Below are positions 26,047 through 34,966 of a stretch of 64,000 nt of DNA, in pieces. Numbering within the stretch: the stretch's first letter is position 1; each line of letters begins with the position of its first letter. The stretch is from CAIMUX01 sp964473865 (GTDB lineage Bacteria > Eisenbacteria > RBG-16-71-46 > CAIMUX01), in assembly GCA_964473865.1 (NCBI GenBank), contig CAYYQN010000014.1, positions 34,836 through 98,835 on the forward strand. The letters run 5' to 3'. A program made the translations under genes and the position numbers. The notes under the pieces are model-generated. The model did no database searches. It saw only the letters and a program-made list of their open reading frames with translations, and was not told the origin of the DNA.

Positions 26047-26619
26047 ATGCCGGTTTCCCCGCTCAAGCTGCAGCTCTCCCTGAAGGGACGTCCGATTCGC
26101 GAATACACGTTCGTCCGGGAAAGTGTCTCGATCGGCCGCGAACCGGGAGCGGACATCCTGCTCGACAACGCGGGAGTCTCGCGCCATCAGGCCCGCCTGC
26201 TGCGCACGCCGGAGGGATGGGTCATCGAGGACGCGCGCAGCTCCAACGGAACCTGGTTGAACGGGCACCGGGCCGAACGGGAACGGTTGCGCGACCGGGA
26301 CGAGATCACGATCGGGAAATTCAGCCTGCGGGTCAGCCTCGTGGAGAGCCGGCCCGATCTGTCGCCACCGGGCGATGCGGTTCGGCGGCCGGCGGCCGCA
26401 CAGATTGATGCGACCACAGTCATGACGCGGGGGCAGCTTGCCGAGGTCTTCGAGCAGGTCCAGGAGGGAGGGGCGCCTCCGTGGGGAGCCTTCGAGGAGG
26501 CGGCCGCGCCGGACTCGCAGTCCCGCGCGTGGACCATGCGCCGGCAGGTCATTCGCCTCGTGACCCTGCTGGTGTCGATGGCAGCCGGAGCCGCGCTCGT
26601 CGCCCTGCTGATGCGTTGA
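26047..26619 (+). CDS. FHA-domain protein with C-terminal membrane tail
   Basis: 190 residues. The FHA domain spans about 20-95: SIGREPGADILLDNAGVSRHQARL, with the conserved GR, SRH and SSNGTWLNG (near 65-73) that read phosphothreonine. A linker follows, then a last hydrophobic helix (about 168-190, VIRLVTLLVSMAAGAALVALLM) that would tail-anchor it in the inner membrane. GGAGG precedes the ATG. The convergent gene next door is a Ser/Thr protein kinase, the usual partner of FHA proteins, so it is probably a phosphorylation-dependent docking protein for that kinase (inference). Confidence 0.88.
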   Translation: MPVSPLKLQLSLKGRPIREYTFVRESVSIGREPGADILLDNAGVSRHQARLLRTPEGWVIEDARSSNGTWLNGHRAERERLRDRDEITIGKFSLRVSLVESRPDLSPPGDAVRRPAAAQIDATTVMTRGQLAEVFEQVQEGGAPPWGAFEEAAAPDSQSRAWTMRRQVIRLVTLLVSMAAGAALVALLMR

Positions 26620-26734
26620 CCCTGATCGGGCATTCTTTGATCCGGCATTCTTTCGCGAGCGAGAACGTACCGGAGCGATTCCGGAGAACGGCGCCAGGCC
26701 GCCCGGCAACGCTGCCGGGACCGGCCGGCCCGGG

Positions 26735-28453
26735 CTATGCGAGCTTGCGGAATCTCCCGGCGATCCGGCTCAAGACCCCCGCACCTGGCGTGACCTCGCG
26801 CGACAGAAGCTGCGTCCGGTCCTGGTCGCGGACGCTCGGCTCGATCTCCGCGGGACCGTCTCGCCCCTCCCGGGCGGGAGGAAACGCCGATCCCGCGGCG
26901 CCCGCCAGGATCGCCTCCGCCCGATAGAGCCGTGCCGCCACCTGGTCGCACGATGCGATGCGTCCCGCGGGATTGCGGGAGAGCATCCCGGCCAGGATCT
27001 CCCGCGCCTCGGGGGGAAGGCGCAGAAACTGCGGGTAGAGCGAGAGGGCCCCACCGGGCCAGGTCGGCAGGACGCCGGTCAGGGCCTGGTGGAGGATGAT
27101 GCCGAGGGCGAGGATGTCCGCCGCCGCCGAACGCGGCTCGCCGAACGGGTTGTAGGGATCCCCGGAGGCCGGGACATGCTCGTCGAAGCCGAAGTCCGCG
27201 ATCTTCACCGATTCCGTATCGGTGAACAGCAGGTTTCCCGGACGGAGCGTTCCGTGGGTGATCCGGTTGCGGTGCGCGAAGGCCAACCCTTCAGCCGCCT
27301 CCCGGCCGATGCACAGCGCTTCCGCCACCGGCAGGGGCTGCAGCAGGCGATCGCGCAGGCTCCCTCCGGTCAGATACTCCATCACCACGATGAAACAGTG
27401 CGAATCCCCCGAGGCGCCGTGGACCTTCACGATACGCGGGTGCTCCAGGGACGCCAGGATCCGGGCCTCGGTGAGCCCGACCCCGGTTCCCGGCCGCTTG
27501 CGGATCACCAGGAGGCGGTGATCGACGCGATCCTGGTACAGGTACACGGCGCCGGTCGGGTCATCGCGGATGACGTCGAGCAACGCGAATTTCTCGCGGG
27601 CCCGGTGCAGCCCGCTCGCGGCCCGACTGCGCTGCTCGGTTCCCAGGTGCGCGCCTTGGAGGATCTCGAGCAATCGGTCCCGCAGTTCGTCCGCGGAAGC
27701 GAATCGCGCGGTGGGCTCGGGATCCAGGCAGCGTCGCACCACGTCGTCCAGCGAGGCAGGGATTGTGGGATCGATCTGGGAAGGTTCGCGGAAGATGCCG
27801 AACGGCTTCACCCCCGTGACCATCTCGTAGAGCACCACGCCGAGTGAGTAGATGTCGCTCGCCGCGGAAAGGGGATGCCCGCCGATCTGCTGTTCCGGTG
27901 ACATGTAGGCCAGTGTGCCGAGAACGAGATCGGCGCGAGTCTCGGTGGCGGGAGCGGAGTCCGCGAGCTTCGCAATCCCGAAGTCGAGCACGAGGGCGTT
28001 GCCTTCCCGGTCCAGCAGGATGTTCGCCGGCTTGATGTCCCGGTGGATGACTCCGTTCTTGTGGGCATAGGCGAGGGCGCGGCAGACCTGGATCGCGATC
28101 TCGAGCGCATGGGTGCGGTCGAGGGCTCCGCGATGCAGCGCCTGGGCCAGATCGGCCCCGTCGAGGTACTCCATGACGAAGTAGGGCGCCCCGTCGCTCG
28201 TGATGCCCCGGTCCACCACGTGCACGATGTTCGGATGATTCAGGCGCGCGATGATCAGGCTCTCGCGCTCGAAGCGCTCGCGGACCTCGGGGTCGTTTCC
28301 CAGCTTCCCCTTCAGGACCTTGATGGCGACGGGACGGTCCAGGGACGCCTGCCGGGCGCGGTAGACCACGCTCATTCCCCCCTCGCCGATCATCTCGACG
28401 ACCTCGAAATTGCCGATGCGGCGCGGCCGCCGGCTGCGTTCCCGGAACTTCAC
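26735..28453 (-). CDS. Ser/Thr protein kinase with tandem active kinase and pseudokinase domains
   Basis: 572 residues, no membrane helix. Domain 1 (about 16-275) is an active Hanks-type kinase: glycine loop GEGGMS 23-28, K45 (VAIK), HRDIKPAN 137-144, DFG 157-159, SPEQ. Domain 2 (about 290-512) has the same order of elements but HRD is replaced by HGT (HGTLRPGN 400-407), so the catalytic Asp is missing, and the glycine loop is lost; DFG is kept (420-422). It is a pseudokinase, probably regulatory. GTG start at 28453 is chosen for the GGGAGG 7 bases upstream; frame extension to 28636 looks non-coding. The FHA gene is the convergent neighbour. Confidence 0.9.
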   Translation of the reverse strand: MKFRERSRRPRRIGNFEVVEMIGEGGMSVVYRARQASLDRPVAIKVLKGKLGNDPEVRERFERESLIIARLNHPNIVHVVDRGITSDGAPYFVMEYLDGADLAQALHRGALDRTHALEIAIQVCRALAYAHKNGVIHRDIKPANILLDREGNALVLDFGIAKLADSAPATETRADLVLGTLAYMSPEQQIGGHPLSAASDIYSLGVVLYEMVTGVKPFGIFREPSQIDPTIPASLDDVVRRCLDPEPTARFASADELRDRLLEILQGAHLGTEQRSRAASGLHRAREKFALLDVIRDDPTGAVYLYQDRVDHRLLVIRKRPGTGVGLTEARILASLEHPRIVKVHGASGDSHCFIVVMEYLTGGSLRDRLLQPLPVAEALCIGREAAEGLAFAHRNRITHGTLRPGNLLFTDTESVKIADFGFDEHVPASGDPYNPFGEPRSAAADILALGIILHQALTGVLPTWPGGALSLYPQFLRLPPEAREILAGMLSRNPAGRIASCDQVAARLYRAEAILAGAAGSAFPPAREGRDGPAEIEPSVRDQDRTQLLSREVTPGAGVLSRIAGRFRKLA

Positions 28454-28695
28454 GGACGCCTCCCTGGGGAGCCGCCGGACCGGGGCGGATCCCTGGCCCC
28501 TAGATCGACCCTTCGTCTCCCGGACACGACAAGAAATAGGAGGTCGCCGGAGCGGCGGCCGCCGTGCGGGGAGGACCGAGGGGACCCGAACTTCCGGGCA
28601 GAAGCGACCTTGCCGCGCTGCTATGCTGGCCGGCACCGAGGCCGCCGCCCCGGTCGTGCTTCTTGGCCCCGGCTTCAGGAGGGAGAACCTGCACG

Positions 28696-31200
28696 ATGTC
28701 AGCGAAACCGCCCAGCGGCGCGCCTCGCGCCGCCCACGGCCTCTCGAATCTCGTCTTGCTTGCCGGTCTGGTACCGGCGGCCGCGCCGGCGCAGGATCGG
28801 GTCCCGTTCCAGGTGCCGCCCGAGGAGATCCTCCGACTGGTCGATGTCCGGCTTCCGCCCCTGACGCTCATCGACCGGAACGCGCGGTACCTGGTGCTGC
28901 TGACCCGCCCGGGGTTTCGTTCGTTGGCCGAGCTGGCCGAACCGGAGGAGAGACTGGCCGGGCTGCGCGTCAATCCGCGCAATCACAACGGGTCCCGCAC
29001 CTCCTACGCGATCGGGGTCAGCATCCAGGAGATCGCCTCGGGGCGGCAGATTCCCATTTCGGGTCTGCCCGACTCCCTGCGGATCGAGTACGGCGGCTTC
29101 TCGCCGCAGGCCCGCTACTTCTCCTTCGTGCGGGTCGAACCGGACGGTCTCTCGCTGTGGACCATCGAGCTCGCGACCGGGCGCGCCGCGCAGGTGAGTC
29201 CGTCCAGCCTGTCCGCAGTGCTCGACTATCCCTACGAATGGCTGCCGGACGAGAGCGGGGTTCATGCCTACGTCCGCCCGACCCGGGAGGCATTCCCGGG
29301 CGGTTCGGAGTTGCCGACCGGCCCCACGGTGCAGGAGGCCACGGGAGACAAGGCTCCCAGTCGGACGTACCAGGATCTCTTGCGCAACGAGTCCGATGTG
29401 GCCCGGTTCGAGCACTTCGCCAGCCGGGAGCTACGTCGCCTCCGCCTCGATGGATCCAGCGAGACGGTCCTGCGCCCCGGGATCTACCGCTCGGCGCGGC
29501 TCTCACCGGACGGCAGTCACATACTGGTGGAGGAGATCCATCCACCCTATTCCTATCAATTGCCCTGCTACCGGTTTCCCTACCGCGCCTATCTCACGGA
29601 TGCCCAGGGCCAGGCGGTCGCGGTCCTCGCCGACAAGCCGCTGCGCGACAAGATACCGATCAGCAATGACGCCACCGAGGACGGACGACGCGGCTTTCAG
29701 TGGCGGGACGACGCTCCCGCAACCGCAGTCTGGATCGAAGCACTCGACGGCGGCGATCCGGCGGTGGAGGTTCCGCGACGCGACCGGGTCTTTCAGTTGG
29801 CCGCGCCGTTCTCGCAGGAAGCGCAGTCGTTGGTCGCGACTGCGAATCGCTTCCGGAACATCATCTGGGGCGGGAACGGAGTCGCCGCGGTTCTCGATTC
29901 CCGCTGGAAGGACCGCCAGGTCAAGGTCTATCTGGTCAAGACCGATCAGGACAACCCCGCACCCCGGATCCTGTTCGACTACTCGTCCGAAGACCTCTAC
30001 CATCTGCCCGGGGAGTTCGTGACGGCGCCGGACCCCCGCGACCGCGATCTCCTCCTCACCACGGGAGAGGGCTCCAAGCTGTACTTGCAGGGAGAAGGCT
30101 ATGCCCCCGAGGGGAACCGGCCCTTCCTCGACGAGCTCGACGTGGCCACCGGCCGGACCCGCCGGCTCTGGCAAGCGGACGGAGTCTCCACGTACGAGGA
30201 CCTGGTGCGTGTTCTGGACATCGAGGGCGCAACGCTGATCACGCGCATCGAGAGCCCGACGACCTATCCGAACTACTTCCTGCGCCGGATCGGCACGCCC
30301 GACGCTCCCCGGCCGCTCACGTCGTTCGCGAGTCCGTTCGAATCGTTCGCGGGAGTCACCAAGCAGAAGATCCACTACCGGAGGGAAGACGGCGTCGAGC
30401 TGTCGGCCGATCTCTATCTCCCCGCCGGCTATGTTCGGGCGCGGGATGGCCGGCTCCCGGTGCTCCTGGAGGCCTACCCGACCGAGTTCAAGGACCGGAC
30501 CGCCGCCGGGATGGTGGACAGCTCGCCCCACCAGTTCGTCTTCCTGCACTGGGGCTCGCCCGTCTTCTGGGCGGTTCGCGGCTACGCGGTGCTCCAGAAC
30601 ACCCAATTCCCGGTCGTCGGCGAGGGCGACGAGGAACCCAACGACACCTTTGTGGAGCAACTCGTCGCCGACGCCCGGGCCGCCATCCAAGCCGTCGACG
30701 AGATGGGAGTGGGGGATCCCGCGCGGGTGGGAGTGATCGGCCACTCCTACGGCGCCTACATGGTGGCGAATCTCCTCGCCCACTCCGACCTCTTCGCGGC
30801 GGGAATCGCGCGCAGCGGAGCCTACAACCGCAGTCTCACGCCGTTCGGCTTTCAGTACGAGGAGCGGTCCTACTGGGAGGCCCCGGCGGTCTACCAGCGG
30901 ATGTCACCGCTCAACTACGCCGACCGCATCAAGAAGCCGCTGCTCCTGATCCACGGAGACGCCGACAGCAACGCCGGCACGTTCACCCTGCAGAGCGAAC
31001 GATTCTTCCAGGCGATCAAGGGTCTCGGCGGCCGGGCGCGGCTCGTGCTCCTGCCCCATGAGGGCCACGGTTACCTGGCGCGAGAGAACATCCTGCACAT
31101 GCTGTGGGAAACCGACAACTGGCTGGAGACCTACGTGAAGCAGGCGCCGGGAGCAGTCCCGGGAGACGGCATCGAGCTGCCGGCGCGGAGGCGCCCCTAG
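28696..31200 (+). CDS. Secreted S9 prolyl-oligopeptidase-family peptidase (glutamyl endopeptidase-like)
   Basis: 834 residues. Signal peptide 1-33 (LVLLAGLVPAAAPAQ). A beta-propeller N-terminal part (about 40-590) precedes an alpha/beta hydrolase domain with the complete triad S684 (GHSYGAY), D757 (HGDADSN) and H791 (EGHGYLA). HGDADSNAGTF followed by QSERFF is typical of the S9D-like group related to chloroplast glutamyl endopeptidase. It would cleave peptides in the periplasm. GGAGGGAG lies upstream of the ATG at 28696. It is convergent with a second, cytoplasmic S9 peptidase; the two are different subfamilies, not a duplication. Confidence 0.9.
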   Translation: MSAKPPSGAPRAAHGLSNLVLLAGLVPAAAPAQDRVPFQVPPEEILRLVDVRLPPLTLIDRNARYLVLLTRPGFRSLAELAEPEERLAGLRVNPRNHNGSRTSYAIGVSIQEIASGRQIPISGLPDSLRIEYGGFSPQARYFSFVRVEPDGLSLWTIELATGRAAQVSPSSLSAVLDYPYEWLPDESGVHAYVRPTREAFPGGSELPTGPTVQEATGDKAPSRTYQDLLRNESDVARFEHFASRELRRLRLDGSSETVLRPGIYRSARLSPDGSHILVEEIHPPYSYQLPCYRFPYRAYLTDAQGQAVAVLADKPLRDKIPISNDATEDGRRGFQWRDDAPATAVWIEALDGGDPAVEVPRRDRVFQLAAPFSQEAQSLVATANRFRNIIWGGNGVAAVLDSRWKDRQVKVYLVKTDQDNPAPRILFDYSSEDLYHLPGEFVTAPDPRDRDLLLTTGEGSKLYLQGEGYAPEGNRPFLDELDVATGRTRRLWQADGVSTYEDLVRVLDIEGATLITRIESPTTYPNYFLRRIGTPDAPRPLTSFASPFESFAGVTKQKIHYRREDGVELSADLYLPAGYVRARDGRLPVLLEAYPTEFKDRTAAGMVDSSPHQFVFLHWGSPVFWAVRGYAVLQNTQFPVVGEGDEEPNDTFVEQLVADARAAIQAVDEMGVGDPARVGVIGHSYGAYMVANLLAHSDLFAAGIARSGAYNRSLTPFGFQYEERSYWEAPAVYQRMSPLNYADRIKKPLLLIHGDADSNAGTFTLQSERFFQAIKGLGGRARLVLLPHEGHGYLARENILHMLWETDNWLETYVKQAPGAVPGDGIELPARRRP

Positions 31201-31278
31201 CGGGGTGGGGAAAACCCAGTCAACCGCGTTCGGCGCGCCGGTCGGCCGGCGGAGGAGGGCGGTCGCCCTGGTCTCGCA

Positions 31279-33384
31279 TCAACCGGCGGATCGGCGATCG
31301 CGCGCGCCGAGACCGAGTTCGCGGCGGAAGAACAGGAAGCCCAGAGCGCTCAGCCAGGCCCGCTCTCTGAGATTTGCCGTGCCCGCGTGGCCGCCCTCGA
31401 CGTTCTCGTAGTAGAGGACCGGCTGTCCCAGACGCCGGAGCCGCTCCGCCATGCGGCGCGCGTGCCCGGGATGGACCCGGTCATCGATCGCCGAGGTGGC
31501 GAAGAAGACCTTCGGATAGGCCGTGCCGGGGCGGACTTGATGATAGGGCGACCGCGTGCGGAGATCGGCTCGGTCCGCGGGCAGTTCGGGATCGCCGTAT
31601 TCCTCAATCCAGCTCCGTCCCGCTGAGAGCAGCGCGAAGCGAAGCATGTCGAGCAGCGGGTTGCGGCAATACACCGCGCGGTAGAGCTCAGGTCGGCGGA
31701 CCATTGCCGAGCCGACCAGCAGACCGCCGTTGCTGCCGCCGTAGATGCCGAGGCGGTTGGGCGCCGTGAGGCGACGCCGGATCAGATCCTCCGCCACGGC
31801 CTCGAAATCCTCATAGGCCCGCGGACGATTCTCCCGCAGCGCCGCCCGATGCCATTGGGGCCCGAACTCGCCGCCACCTCGAAGGTTGGCCAGCACCCAC
31901 AGCCCGCCCGCCTCCAGCCAGAGCCGCCCGCGCACCGGGTCGTACTCAGGCAGGCAGGAGGCGCGGAATCCCCCATAGCCGGTCAGGATGGCCGGAGCGG
32001 GCGGACCCGAGAGGCGGCTCGCCGGGCCGACCACGAAGTAGGGGACGCGGGTCCCGTCCCGGCTCGTCGCCCAGTGCTGCCGGACCTCGAGGCCGGTGGC
32101 ATCGAAGCGCGGCGCTTCGGCCCGGAGCGATTCGAGTGCGGGGCCCTCGCCGCGGGTGAAGTACAGGGTGTTCGGGGTCAGAAACCCGGTGTGCACGAGC
32201 ACCGCGCCGGGAGCGTGCGCATTGGCCGAGACCAGGTCGATGCGGCCCGCCGGCGGCAGATCGAGTTCCCGGCTGGGCCAGCCGGAGTGGTTCGGGAGCG
32301 GCGGGGAAGGATGCAATGCCCGCACCACGCCGCCCACGTTCCGCAGCATGAAGAGGTAGAGCGTGTCCGGATCGCTGCCGGCGTGCTGGACGCTCTCCCC
32401 GGGACCGGGGGCGAAGACCAGCTCCCGTTCCGGGATCCCGCCGTCGGCCGTGATCCGAACGGCGATCACGGATCCGCCGGCCAGCACGCGCCCCGCCAGG
32501 GCGCCGCGGGCGGGCGCCCAATCGTCTCGCAACAGGAACAGCAGCCGGCCCCGAAGCCCGCAGAGGACGATCGCCGAGTCGGGAACCTCGACCGGCAAGA
32601 GCACCCCGTCCTCCCGCAGTACCGCGCATTCTCTCCGGAAGAAGGATCGCCAGCGCAGGCAAAGCACGCGGCACCCGGGGACGCCATCGAGCGGTACCGG
32701 CCAGGCAAGCACTTCGTCGCGGCCGCACTCCATCAAAACCGGAGCCGAGGCCACCGGCTGGCCGCGTCGCCAGAGCCGGATCTGCCGGGGATACCCGGAG
32801 GTGGTGACCGAATCCGCGCCGAGCGGAGTGGCGACGGCGAGCTTGTCGACGCCGGACCACGCGGCAACGCTCTTGCCCTCGGGTAGCGTGAACCCGCCCG
32901 AAACGAAGGCGCGCGCGGAAAAGGAGAACTCGCGCAACACCGCGGCGTCGCGCCCGCCGCGGGAAAGGAAGACCAGGGCGCGGTCGCTCTCCGGCCGGTC
33001 GAGCCGCGCATAGTGGAAGACCCAGGGCTCCCGCTCTTCCTCCGCCAGACGGTCCACATCGAGGATCGTCTCCCAGGGCGGCACCGGGGCGCGGAAACCT
33101 TCCCACGACGTGCGCCGCCAGACTCCACGAACATGTTCCGCGTCCTGCCAGAAGTTGTAGACCCGCGGCCCGTGAAGCTGGGGGAGGGCCAGGCGGTCCG
33201 GGGTCTCCAGCCGGGCCGCGGCGTCCCGCCGCATCGGCTCGAACGCGGGATCGCTCTCGAGCTCGGCCGCGAGTTCGCCCCGGCGAGCCTCGACCCAGGC
33301 CCGGGCGGCCGCCCCTTCGACCTCTTCGAGGTAGAGGTCGTCCGTGTCGCTCAGCTCGGTGCCGGGAACCGGATCCGTGGACAT
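31279..33384 (-). CDS. Cytoplasmic prolyl oligopeptidase (S9A family)
   Basis: 701 residues, the size of prolyl oligopeptidase, without signal peptide. Propeller domain in the middle, catalytic domain at the end: ILTGYGGFRASCLPEY, NLRGGGEFGPQWH, the nucleophile S551 in YGGSNGGLL, the acid in SAIDDRVHPGH and the His in EGGHAG. It cuts short proline-containing peptides. ATG at 33384 is preferred over the adjoining GTG at 33387; GAGGAGGGG lies directly upstream. The gene is transcribed away from ino1's terminator and toward the secreted S9 gene. Confidence 0.9.
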   Translation of the reverse strand: MSTDPVPGTELSDTDDLYLEEVEGAAARAWVEARRGELAAELESDPAFEPMRRDAAARLETPDRLALPQLHGPRVYNFWQDAEHVRGVWRRTSWEGFRAPVPPWETILDVDRLAEEEREPWVFHYARLDRPESDRALVFLSRGGRDAAVLREFSFSARAFVSGGFTLPEGKSVAAWSGVDKLAVATPLGADSVTTSGYPRQIRLWRRGQPVASAPVLMECGRDEVLAWPVPLDGVPGCRVLCLRWRSFFRRECAVLREDGVLLPVEVPDSAIVLCGLRGRLLFLLRDDWAPARGALAGRVLAGGSVIAVRITADGGIPERELVFAPGPGESVQHAGSDPDTLYLFMLRNVGGVVRALHPSPPLPNHSGWPSRELDLPPAGRIDLVSANAHAPGAVLVHTGFLTPNTLYFTRGEGPALESLRAEAPRFDATGLEVRQHWATSRDGTRVPYFVVGPASRLSGPPAPAILTGYGGFRASCLPEYDPVRGRLWLEAGGLWVLANLRGGGEFGPQWHRAALRENRPRAYEDFEAVAEDLIRRRLTAPNRLGIYGGSNGGLLVGSAMVRRPELYRAVYCRNPLLDMLRFALLSAGRSWIEEYGDPELPADRADLRTRSPYHQVRPGTAYPKVFFATSAIDDRVHPGHARRMAERLRRLGQPVLYYENVEGGHAGTANLRERAWLSALGFLFFRRELGLGARDRRSAG

Positions 33385-33422
33385 CACCCCCTCCTCGGCA
33401 TTCGCCGCGCAATCGGCACACG

Positions 33423-33460
33423 AAAAGGGGCGGCCTCTCCCGCGGGAGCGCCGCCCCTCT
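33423..33460 (-). terminator. Intrinsic terminator of ino1
   Basis: On the minus strand, starting about 24 bases after the ino1 stop: AGGGGCGGC and GCCGCCCCT arms with an inner CTCCCGCGGGAG palindrome, followed by TTTTCG. Strong stem plus T run. It lies between ino1 and the start of the prolyl oligopeptidase gene on the same strand, so these are separate transcripts. Confidence 0.85.
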
Positions 33461-33483
33461 CACCAGGACCGGTGCCCGCCGGC

Positions 33484-34797
33484 TCAGTCGTAGTACTCGA
33501 TCCCCAGGTGCGTGATCAACTCCTCGCCCTTGAGGTAGCGGAGCGTGTTCTTCAGCTTCATGAGCTGAATGAACAGGTCGTGCTCGGCATAGAGCCCGGG
33601 GGCATGCTGCGGACTCTTGAAGAAGAAGGAGAGCCACTCCTGGATTCCGCGCATCCCGGTGCGCCCCGCCAGGTCCAGGAACAGCGCCAGGTCGAGGACG
33701 ATCGGGGCCGCGAGAATCGAGTCGCGGCAGAGGAAGTTGATCTTGATCTGCATCGGGTAGCCGAGCCACCCGAAGATGTCGATGTTGTCCCAGGACTCCT
33801 TGTTGTCGCCGCGCGGCGGATAGTAGTTGATGCGCACCTTGTGGTAGAGGTTGTCATACAGCTCCGGGTAGAGCTGCGGCTGCAGGATCGACCCGAGGAC
33901 GGAGAGCTTGCTTTCCTCCTTGGTCTTGAAGGAGTCCGGATCGTCGAGGACCTCCCCGTCCCGGTTCCCGAGAATGTTCGTGGAGAACCACCCGTTGACG
34001 CCGAGCAGCCGCGCCTTGAATCCGGGGGCCAGGATCGTCTTCATCAGGGTCTGGCCGGTCTTGAAGTCCTTCCCGCAGATCGGCACCTTGAGCTCGCGCG
34101 CCAGCTCCACCAGCGCCGGAACATCGCCCGAGAGGTTGGGGGCGCCGTTGGCATAGGGGATGCGCGACTTGATGGCGGCGTACGCGTAGACCATCGAGGG
34201 CGCGATGTTCGGGTCGTTGTCCCGGAGCCCCTTTTCGAACGAGGCGATCGTCGCGTGGACCTCGCTCGGCTGCAGGAAAACCTCGGTCGACGCGCACCAG
34301 ACCATGACCATCCGGTTGAGGCCGTGCCGGGCCTTGAAGTCGGCCATGTCCTTCATGAGCTGCTCGGCCAGGTCCATCCAGTTTGCGCCCTTCTTCCGGT
34401 GCTCGCCCTGGAGCCGCTTGCAGTACTTGTTGTCGAAGACCGCCGGCCACGGGCGGATCGCCTCCATCTCGGGACGGACCTTCTCCAGCAGGCGGGCGTC
34501 GAGCACGCCCGCCTTGAGCGCCGCCTGATAGGTGTCCTCGGGGAAGATGTCCCAGCCGCCAAAGACCAGATCCTCCAGACCCGCGAGCGGGACGAACTCC
34601 TTGATCTTTGGTGAGCGCCCCTCCGTCCGCTTGCCCAGGCGCACGGTTCCGGTCTGGGTGAGGCTGCCGATGGGGGGCGCCAACCCCTTCCGCATCGCCA
34701 TGACCCCGGCGATGAAGGTGGTGGCGACAGCGCCCAGCCCGGGAAGCAGGATGCCTAGCTTGCCCTCGGCGGGCTGGATTGTGGTCGGGTTGGCCAT
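33484..34797 (-). CDS. ino1: myo-Inositol-1-phosphate synthase
   Basis: 437 residues. NAD-binding start KLGILLPGLGAVATT, the GSLTQTGTVRLG segment, the conserved NGAPNLSGDVPAL, GKDFKTGQTLMKT and LGVNGWFSTNILGNRDG motifs, and KVRINYYPPRGDNKESWDN with lysines of the active site all match inositol-1-phosphate synthase. It converts glucose-6-phosphate to inositol-1-phosphate in the cytoplasm for inositol lipids or compatible solutes. The ATG at 34797 has GGAGG 7-8 bases upstream; the open frame to 34923 is rejected. A LysR gene is divergent, 170 bases away, and may regulate it. The family is patchy in bacteria. Confidence 0.95.
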   Translation of the reverse strand: MANPTTIQPAEGKLGILLPGLGAVATTFIAGVMAMRKGLAPPIGSLTQTGTVRLGKRTEGRSPKIKEFVPLAGLEDLVFGGWDIFPEDTYQAALKAGVLDARLLEKVRPEMEAIRPWPAVFDNKYCKRLQGEHRKKGANWMDLAEQLMKDMADFKARHGLNRMVMVWCASTEVFLQPSEVHATIASFEKGLRDNDPNIAPSMVYAYAAIKSRIPYANGAPNLSGDVPALVELARELKVPICGKDFKTGQTLMKTILAPGFKARLLGVNGWFSTNILGNRDGEVLDDPDSFKTKEESKLSVLGSILQPQLYPELYDNLYHKVRINYYPPRGDNKESWDNIDIFGWLGYPMQIKINFLCRDSILAAPIVLDLALFLDLAGRTGMRGIQEWLSFFFKSPQHAPGLYAEHDLFIQLMKLKNTLRYLKGEELITHLGIEYYD

Positions 34798-34934
34798 CTG
34801 GACCTCCTGTCGGCGCCACCGGGGCGCGCCATTGTCTCTAGCCGAACTTCGGGGGCGCCGATCCGGCGGCGCCCGAATCCGAACCCAGGCGCAGCATGCC
34901 GTCCCGCACACCATCACTGCCATTTATTGCATGG

Positions 34935-34960
34935 ATATGTGACCAAGATGCTGGTTATAT
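34935..34960 (+). promoter_or_regulatory. AT-rich dyad before the LysR gene, candidate operator and -10
   Basis: Imperfect dyad TGACCA-N6-TGGTTA (34940-34957) flanked by ATAT on both sides (34935-34938, 34957-34960), in a strikingly AT-rich island of a GC-rich region. TTATAT (34955-34960) could be a -10 box only 6 bases before the ATG, and no ribosome binding site is seen, so the LysR message may be leaderless. LysR proteins commonly bind such sites between divergent genes. Confidence 0.4.
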
Positions 34961-34966
34961 GTCTCC

